From a bacterium (GTDB lineage: Bacteria > Desulfobacterota > Binatia > UBA12015), in NCBI GenBank assembly GCA_029976905.1, contig JAPOLW010000106.1, positions 1 through 10,007 on the forward strand: 10,007 nt of DNA, given 5' to 3'. The first letter of the stretch is position 1. Each line of letters opens with the position of its first letter. The translations under genes were made by a program, and so were the position numbers. This document shows, piece by piece, positions 6,727-10,007 of the stretch. A model generated the notes under the pieces. It worked only from the letters and a program-made list of their open reading frames with translations. It was not told where the DNA came from and ran no database searches.

Positions 6727-7049
6727 CTGATGGACCTCCTCTCACCGCGGTCCACCCCGGGCCTCGATCATCCGATCGGAAAGTCTCAGGGCCGCCCACG
6801 CTTTTGCACTTGCACTCCCGTGGCAACCTTCGAGCCCACCGGCGCCTTCCGGACCTTCGCCATGCGCCGACGCGTCCTAGATGGCGCGTCATCCAACTGC
6901 CCCGTTCCGCACGGGCACCAGGCACGCAGAGACCGCTCCACGCAGGGGAAAACCAGACGGGGCTCGCTTCATGCTCATGGACGCAAAGGCTCGCCGAGGG
7001 CGACTCAACCGGCTGCGGCACGAACGGTAGTCCACTCTGGCCCAATCGG
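6727..7049. other. Intergenic region with no recognised gene
   Basis: There is no convincing coding sequence on either strand, although the out-of-frame tail of the DsbA-like frame reaches 6889. GACGCG (6869-6874) and CGCGTC (6885-6890) form a 6-bp inverted repeat with a 10-base loop. The ribosome-binding site of the downstream lipoprotein is at 6734-6740. I see no clear promoter. Confidence 0.5.
6734..6740 (-). promoter_or_regulatory. Ribosome-binding site of the Tat-like lipoprotein
   Basis: AGGAGGT on the minus strand, seven bases before ATG at 6726. It is a near-ideal Shine-Dalgarno sequence that fixes the start. Confidence 0.75.
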
Positions 7050-7980
7050 TCAATCCCAAGCCAGAAGCGACGGCCGCCTGCGGCCCCAGGTCTCCCGGTC
7101 GATCTCGAACCGAAGCTGGTCCCAGCAGTTCAAGGGGGGACTGACCGGCACCCGCTCCACGAATCGAAACCCGAGCCGGTCGAGCACCCGAACGGAATCG
7201 GAGTTCGGAGCGTCGAGACTCGCTTCGACCTCTTCGAGACCCGTATCGAAGGCACGATCGATCACCGCAGCCGCCATCTCCGTGGCCAAACCCCTTCTCC
7301 ACTGGCCCGGATCGAGGGCGTAGAGAAGTTCCAGGGGCGCATCGGGAAATGCGCGAAATCCAACCAGGCCAACGAGGGGCGTGGCCAGCGGGCGACGAGC
7401 CACCCAGAGCCCGAGACCCGTCGAAGGTGCGAACGCCCAGCGCGCGCCCGTCTGCGAGATCCTGCTGGACGATCCGTCCCAACTCCGGACTCTGCGCGTC
7501 GCTGCGTGCCTTCTCGACGTCCACGCCGGCGCTGGGCAGGAACTTCCAGACGTCCTGTGGGCGAGGATCGTGATGGCTCGCCCACAGGGGTTGGGTGTCG
7601 TACAGGACCTGCAGGGACTCCCAGTAGCGGCCCTGTAATCGTGCTGCTTCGAGAGCCCTGACCACGTCCTCGGAACCGGTGTGGAAGGGCGCGTAGCGCA
7701 GGACGAGGCGAACTCGATCCGGGTACTCGGCGAGGATCGTCTTCACGTAGGGGTCGAAGACCCGGCACGTTTCGCACGCGGGGTCGAAGAACTCGGTGAT
7801 CACGACCTTCGCATCCGTGGGTCCCTTCGTGATGGAGTAGGGTCTCTCCAGGGGCGAGTCCGCGCCCGTCGCCAGTTGTTCGATGCGGTCGGCTTCGAGT
7901 CCGGTGTACAGCCAGGAAGCGATCCCGAATGCGAGGATGAGCCCGGCTGCGGTGATCAGGACGATGGAAGATCTCTTCAC
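6889..7980 (-). CDS. DsbA-like periplasmic thioredoxin, C-terminus replaced
   Basis: The frame encodes 363 aa, but only residues 1-184 (to about 7429) look native. An N-terminal membrane anchor (6-25) is followed by a DsbA-type thioredoxin domain: VVITEFFDPACETCRVFDPY (59-78) with redox centre Cys69-Glu-Thr-Cys72, LVLRYAPFH (92-100), and the helical insertion running through ALEAARLQGRYW and PLWASHHDPRP. The frame then reaches DLADGRALGVR (174-184). In this family that is normally followed at once by a Thr-Pro cis-proline loop (TPTFFVNG) and a terminal helix. Here the frame runs on as arginine- and serine-rich sequence that is a shadow of a GNAT gene. Without the cis-proline loop the fold and activity are doubtful. 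The GTG start at 7980 overlaps the dsbB stop as GTGA, with AGGAGA upstream, so translation should be coupled to dsbB. Confidence 0.72.
   Translation of the reverse strand: MKRSSIVLITAAGLILAFGIASWLYTGLEADRIEQLATGADSPLERPYSITKGPTDAKVVITEFFDPACETCRVFDPYVKTILAEYPDRVRLVLRYAPFHTGSEDVVRALEAARLQGRYWESLQVLYDTQPLWASHHDPRPQDVWKFLPSAGVDVEKARSDAQSPELGRIVQQDLADGRALGVRTFDGSRALGGSSPAGHAPRWPGWISRISRCAPGTSLRPRSGPVEKGFGHGDGGCGDRSCLRYGSRRGRSESRRSELRFRSGARPARVSIRGAGAGQSPLELLGPASVRDRPGDLGPQAAVASGLGLTDWARVDYRSCRSRLSRPRRAFASMSMKRAPSGFPLRGAVSACLVPVRNGAVG
7050..7430 (-). pseudogene. GNAT N-acetyltransferase lacking its N-terminal third
   Basis: On the same strand but in a different frame from the DsbA-like gene, family-like sequence begins near 7430 as STGLGLWVARRP. 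It continues through LVGLVGFRAF and LELLYALDPGQWRRGLATEM, the acetyl-CoA-binding Q/RxxGxG/A loop (here QWRRGLA) of RimJ/RimL-like GNATs. ASLDAPNSDSVRVLDRLGFR is the N-x-x-S-x-x-x-L-x-x-x-GF block. The protein ends WGRRRPSLLAWD at 7050. The usual N-terminal strand (TERLxLRxLxxxD) and first helices, about 60-70 residues, are absent. The first start codon in the frame is GTG at 7403, which would give 117 aa without that part. The clean C-terminal half indicates recent loss or an assembly junction. A short coupled product cannot be excluded. Confidence 0.65.
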
Positions 7981-8420
7981 GAGGACTGTCTCCTCTTCAG
8001 TTGCCAGAGCAAGCCGGTCACCGTGCCGAAGACGATCAGGGAGAGCATGGGGATCGACACGAAGCCCAGGACCTGGAGTTGCGCCTCCGAGCACGAGACC
8101 CCCTCGCGGCATGGCGCCGCGCTTTCAGGGATGATTCCGAACTGTAGGAGCAGGTGGTAGAGCGCGATCGCCGTGCCGATCGCGGCCAGAGGGAGCGCGT
8201 ATCGCACGACTCCCGGGTCGAGCGGCAGGAGCGCCTGGAGCAGGATGATGGCGAGCGGGAACATGAAGATCCGTTGCGCCCAGCAGAGCGAGCACGGTGG
8301 CAACTCCATCACCTCCGAGAAGAAGAGGCTACCGAGGGTCGCGGTGGCAACCAGCAGCCAACTGGCGAATAGAATGACCCAGTCGGCGTCGGCGGAGCTT
8401 TGAGAATCGGTCTTGTGCAT
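7977..8420 (-). CDS. dsbB: DsbB-family disulfide bond formation protein
   Basis: A 147-aa four-helix inner-membrane quinone reductase that reoxidises its DsbA partner. Predicted helices lie at about 14-34, 50-66, 73-93 and 117-140. The first periplasmic loop carries PPCSLCWAQR with Cys43-x-x-Cys46, the quinone-linked pair and adjacent arginine typical of DsbB/BdbC. The second loop carries Cys104 and Cys110 (APCREGVSCSE), the pair that exchanges with DsbA. The length is close to the short DsbB/BdbC type. It overlaps the DsbA-like gene by four bases (GTGA), so the two form a redox operon. The ATG at 8420 lacks an obvious ribosome-binding site. A hairpin lies 36-57 bases upstream. Confidence 0.9.
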   Translation of the reverse strand: MHKTDSQSSADADWVILFASWLLVATATLGSLFFSEVMELPPCSLCWAQRIFMFPLAIILLQALLPLDPGVVRYALPLAAIGTAIALYHLLLQFGIIPESAAPCREGVSCSEAQLQVLGFVSIPMLSLIVFGTVTGLLWQLKRRQSS

Positions 8421-8455
8421 GGGAAGCAGAGGTTTCCCTCGATACCGTAGAGGAG

Positions 8456-8477
8456 AAGAGTCGGAGTTTCGACTCTT
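8456..8477. repeat. Perfect 8-bp inverted repeat upstream of dsbB
   Basis: AAGAGTCG (8456-8463) and CGACTCTT (8470-8477) form a stem with a six-base loop. It lies in the divergent region between dsbB and the plus-strand lipoprotein, on the dsbB side. It could be an operator or leader hairpin. Further short palindromes follow: GAGCCC/GGGCTC at 8493-8506 and CTCCGA/TCGGAG at 8504-8518. Confidence 0.45.
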
Positions 8478-8594
8478 GCCGCCAGCGAGACAGAGCCCGG
8501 GGGCTCCGAACCTCGGAGGAGGGGATGGCCCCGGCCCCCCGGCGGTTGCTCGGCGGAGACGGGTTCGTTCCTCGCGCGGCCAGGAGTCCGCCGA

Positions 8595-8622
8595 TTGGAC
8601 CTTCTCCTCTTGTTTGTATAAC
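8595..8622 (+). promoter_or_regulatory. Sigma-70-like promoter for the plus-strand lipoprotein
   Basis: TTGGAC (8595-8600) and TATAAC (8617-8622) are separated by 16 bases in a locally AT-richer stretch. Initiation a few bases downstream would give a leader of about 65 bases before ATG at 8695. Confidence 0.5.
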
Positions 8623-8681
8623 CGGCTAAGCTTCTAGGGTTTCAACAGGAGCAGTCGCTCCGCAAAATTGTCGACAAGCAC

Positions 8682-8688
8682 GGAGGAG
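8682..8688 (+). promoter_or_regulatory. Ribosome-binding site of the small lipoprotein
   Basis: GGAGGAG six bases before ATG at 8695. It selects this start over the in-frame start at 8668, which would place nine polar residues before the signal peptide. Confidence 0.75.
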
Positions 8689-8694
8689 CAGATC

Positions 8695-9210
8695 ATGAAG
8701 CATTTCGATTTTCTGGGGGTCTTTCTTGGAATCATGGTGGCGATCGGCGTCGTATCCTGCGGCGACGCGCCGACCTCACAGGCGGATGATGTCGAAGCCC
8801 GGCTCGCCTTCGGACTCCGGGTGGCGGGGACCTATGTGGGCGTTGGGCAGGCTGGCAATGACCCCGAGCGTAGCTTTGCCGACGTCCTCACCTTCACCAT
8901 CGGCGGTACGTACACGGGGACGAGCGAGGACGGTGATCTCAGCAACGGCTTCAACTCGCCCGAGCATGGAGCCTGGGAGCGAGTCGGAGAGCGCGAGATC
9001 GCCATTGCGAGCATCGTCTTGCACTATGACACCGAGGGCGCCGAGGAGTACGTGTACCGGATCAATGGCACGGGTACCTTCGACGCCGACTTCAACCAGC
9101 TGAGTGCAGCGTTCGTGAACGAAGTCTTCACGCTCGATCAGGACCCCCTGCGCGACGAACCCATCGCCGTACAGGAGGGTTCGGTGGAACTGGAGCGACT
9201 GCGCCCCTAG
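8695..9210 (+). CDS. Small lipoprotein with a predicted beta-barrel (calycin-like) body
   Basis: This 171-aa protein opens with a short signal peptide and lipobox VVSC, giving a lipidated Cys22. Gly23-Asp24 follow; an Asp at +2 would retain the protein in the inner membrane by the E. coli rule, which may not hold in this organism. The mature body reads as a run of beta strands: GLRVAGTYVGVGQ (40-52), FADVLTFTIGGTYTGT (61-76), GAWERVGEREIAIASIVLHYD (92-112), YVYRINGTGTFDAD (119-132) and AFVNEVFTL (139-147). The GTYxG start and alternating strands suggest a small calycin or lipocalin-like barrel. There are no other cysteines. I assign no function. It has its own promoter and ribosome-binding site and is transcribed away from dsbB. 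Confidence 0.82.
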   Translation: MKHFDFLGVFLGIMVAIGVVSCGDAPTSQADDVEARLAFGLRVAGTYVGVGQAGNDPERSFADVLTFTIGGTYTGTSEDGDLSNGFNSPEHGAWERVGEREIAIASIVLHYDTEGAEEYVYRINGTGTFDADFNQLSAAFVNEVFTLDQDPLRDEPIAVQEGSVELERLRP

Positions 9211-9246
9211 GCCGACGGGGTCTGGTGATCGGGTCGACCGGGCTTT

Positions 9247-9264
9247 CGCCTCTCCGAAGAGGCG
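9247..9264 (+). terminator. Hairpin downstream of the small lipoprotein
   Basis: CGCCTCT (9247-9253) and AGAGGCG (9258-9264) form a perfect 7-bp stem with a CCGA loop, 36 bases after the lipoprotein stop. No T-tract follows, so it is at best a weak or factor-assisted terminator. Confidence 0.35.
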
Positions 9265-9272
9265 ACCTGAAG

Positions 9273-9342
9273 TCCCGTGCCCCGGTTTGCGGGGGGGGCA
9301 CGCAGTAGGGCGTCGTGCGGACGCCCTACTGCGTGGACGGGA
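9273..9342 (+). other. Strongly structured intergenic element with nested inverted repeats
   Basis: CACGCAGTAGGGCGTC (9299-9314) is matched perfectly by GACGCCCTACTGCGTG (9320-9335), a 16-bp stem with a GTGCG loop. It is enclosed by TCCCGT (9273-9278) and ACGGGA (9337-9342). Between the left outer arm and the long stem, CCCC (9280-9283) can pair with the G8 run at 9291-9298, giving a three-way-junction layout. An alternative stem CGTGCCCC/GGGGCACG (9276-9283 with 9295-9302) competes with it. No T-tract follows. Candidates are a factor-independent-like terminator, a structured leader of the next gene, or a mobile palindromic element. Confidence 0.5.
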
Positions 9343-9394
9343 CGACCGTATGACCGCTTGATACGACCAGGTTTGTGGCTGGAGTGGGTGTTTC

Positions 9395-10007
9395 GTGACT
9401 TTCGGCGTCTTTTTCTGCGTCGCCTTCGCCGCCTGCTGGTCGTTCATGCTGAGCGCTCGCGACGGAGTGTTGGTCCAGATGGCGTCGATCAACGGCGTCC
9501 TGCAGTTGTCGCTCTTTCTGGCGGTCGCCGTGGTGCCGTTTCTCCGAACGCGGCGGGGTTCCTGGGTCGACATTGCATGGCCCTTCGGTGTCGCCGTGAT
9601 CGGCGTCGTGATTCTCCTGCTCGGTGACGCTTATGCGCCGCGACGCGGAGTCGTTGCTGCCGCCTACCTCTTTATCGGCCTGCGCATGGGAGTCGGTGCG
9701 GTAGCGATGGGCCGCGCAACGGGTGTGATCTTCCGCACCGAATTCCCGCGCTACCGGTATCGTCGATTGATGCTCGAGCAGTCGGGTAGTCGGCATGTCG
9801 ATGCCCACCTGCTCTCGGAGATCCTGACCCAGGGCTTCGCGAACCTCTCGGTCCTGGCATTGCCCGCCTTCCTCATGGCGACCGACGCGCACGCGGGATT
9901 GCGGGCGATCGAAGTCGTGGGTCTGGGGCTCTGTTTGTTCGGGTATGCGTTCGAGTCCGTCGCGGATCTGCAGAAACTGCGCTTCGTGAGGCGAAATCGG
10001 GGCGGGG
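9395..10007 (+). CDS. DUF1295 / steroid 5-alpha-reductase-family membrane protein, partial
   Basis: The frame opens at GTG 9395, the first start codon after an in-frame TGA at 9359, and is still open at the window end after 204 residues. GGAG at 9381 is a modest ribosome-binding site. Hydrophobic helices lie at about 2-18, 33-50, 64-77, 86-104, 149-162 and 170-187. SWVDIAWPFG (56-65) and LFGYAFESVADLQKLRFVRR (181-200) match the DUF1295 pattern, where the latter precedes a GLWxxSRHPNYxGE motif that would lie beyond the edge. The family is related to isoprenylcysteine methyltransferases and steroid reductases and is an integral inner-membrane protein. Its substrate is usually unknown. Residues 107-126 are a basic cytoplasmic or periplasmic loop (GRATGV, then FPRYRYRRL). 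Confidence 0.85.
   Translation, partial: MTFGVFFCVAFAACWSFMLSARDGVLVQMASINGVLQLSLFLAVAVVPFLRTRRGSWVDIAWPFGVAVIGVVILLLGDAYAPRRGVVAAAYLFIGLRMGVGAVAMGRATGVIFRTEFPRYRYRRLMLEQSGSRHVDAHLLSEILTQGFANLSVLALPAFLMATDAHAGLRAIEVVGLGLCLFGYAFESVADLQKLRFVRRNRGG

Noticed and set aside
6939..7030. Resemblance to a cyclic-di-GMP (GEMM-I) riboswitch on the plus strand: CACGCA, GGAAAACC, then GGACGCAAAGGCTC and CCGGCTGCGG
   Set aside because: The bases flanking the conserved strings do not pair as the GEMM helices require (GGGG does not match GGCTC), and no plus-strand gene follows. An Infernal search with RF01051 would settle it.
7403..7419. 17-base perfect mirror repeat as an H-DNA element
   Set aside because: It is not a pure purine or pyrimidine tract, so triplex formation is unlikely. 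Kept only as a note beside the 7430 junction.
9326..9892. Minus-strand open frame of 188 codons opposite the DUF1295 gene
   Set aside because: Hydrophilic shadow with no motif. The plus strand carries a continuous hydrophobic protein with family signatures.

Overview
This GC-rich window comes from a Gram-negative bacterium. The evidence is a TonB-dependent outer-membrane receptor, three lipobox-bearing exported proteins (two with Tat-like twin-basic signals) and a DsbB/DsbA-type disulfide pair. The gene style would suit a proteobacterium or a relative such as Myxococcota or Binatota. I cannot place it further, and there is no rRNA or tRNA to help.

Layout. Positions 1-198 hold the start of a small membrane protein on the minus strand. 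A complete 801-aa TonB-dependent receptor follows at 334-2739 (minus). Divergent from it, across a hairpin-rich intergenic region, is a plus-strand Tat-type lipoprotein (2919-3647). The body of this lipoprotein reads like the catalytic core of alanyl-tRNA synthetase, including a Gly-Pro-Pro-Gly block and a terminal GLER motif. A poorly coding stretch (3648-4404) follows, holding what looks like a frameshifted SGNH-hydrolase end. Next come an OafA-type membrane acyltransferase (4405-6036, minus) whose SGNH domain is cut short at a perfect hairpin, and an unknown Tat-type lipoprotein (6094-6726, minus) just upstream of it.

Positions 7050-8420 hold a dsbB gene overlapping a DsbA-like thioredoxin by GTGA. 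The DsbA-like protein loses its C-terminal cis-proline segment at about 7430. From the same point a GNAT acetyltransferase lacking its N-terminal third continues in another frame, so the two genes appear to be joined by a deletion. On the plus strand, a small calycin-like lipoprotein with a good promoter (8695-9210) is followed by a strongly structured intergenic element (9273-9342). A DUF1295 / steroid 5-alpha-reductase-type membrane protein then runs off the window end (9395-10007).

Common theme and caveat. Almost everything here is cell-envelope machinery: uptake, acyl transfer to surface glycans, lipoproteins and periplasmic oxidative folding. Several genes end abruptly or change frame (near 42, 3641, 3858, 4446 and 7430). 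Either this locus is decaying or rearranged, or the assembly contains indels, and read-level checking should precede strong claims. The most unusual item is the exported alanyl-tRNA-synthetase-like lipoprotein divergent from the TonB receptor.
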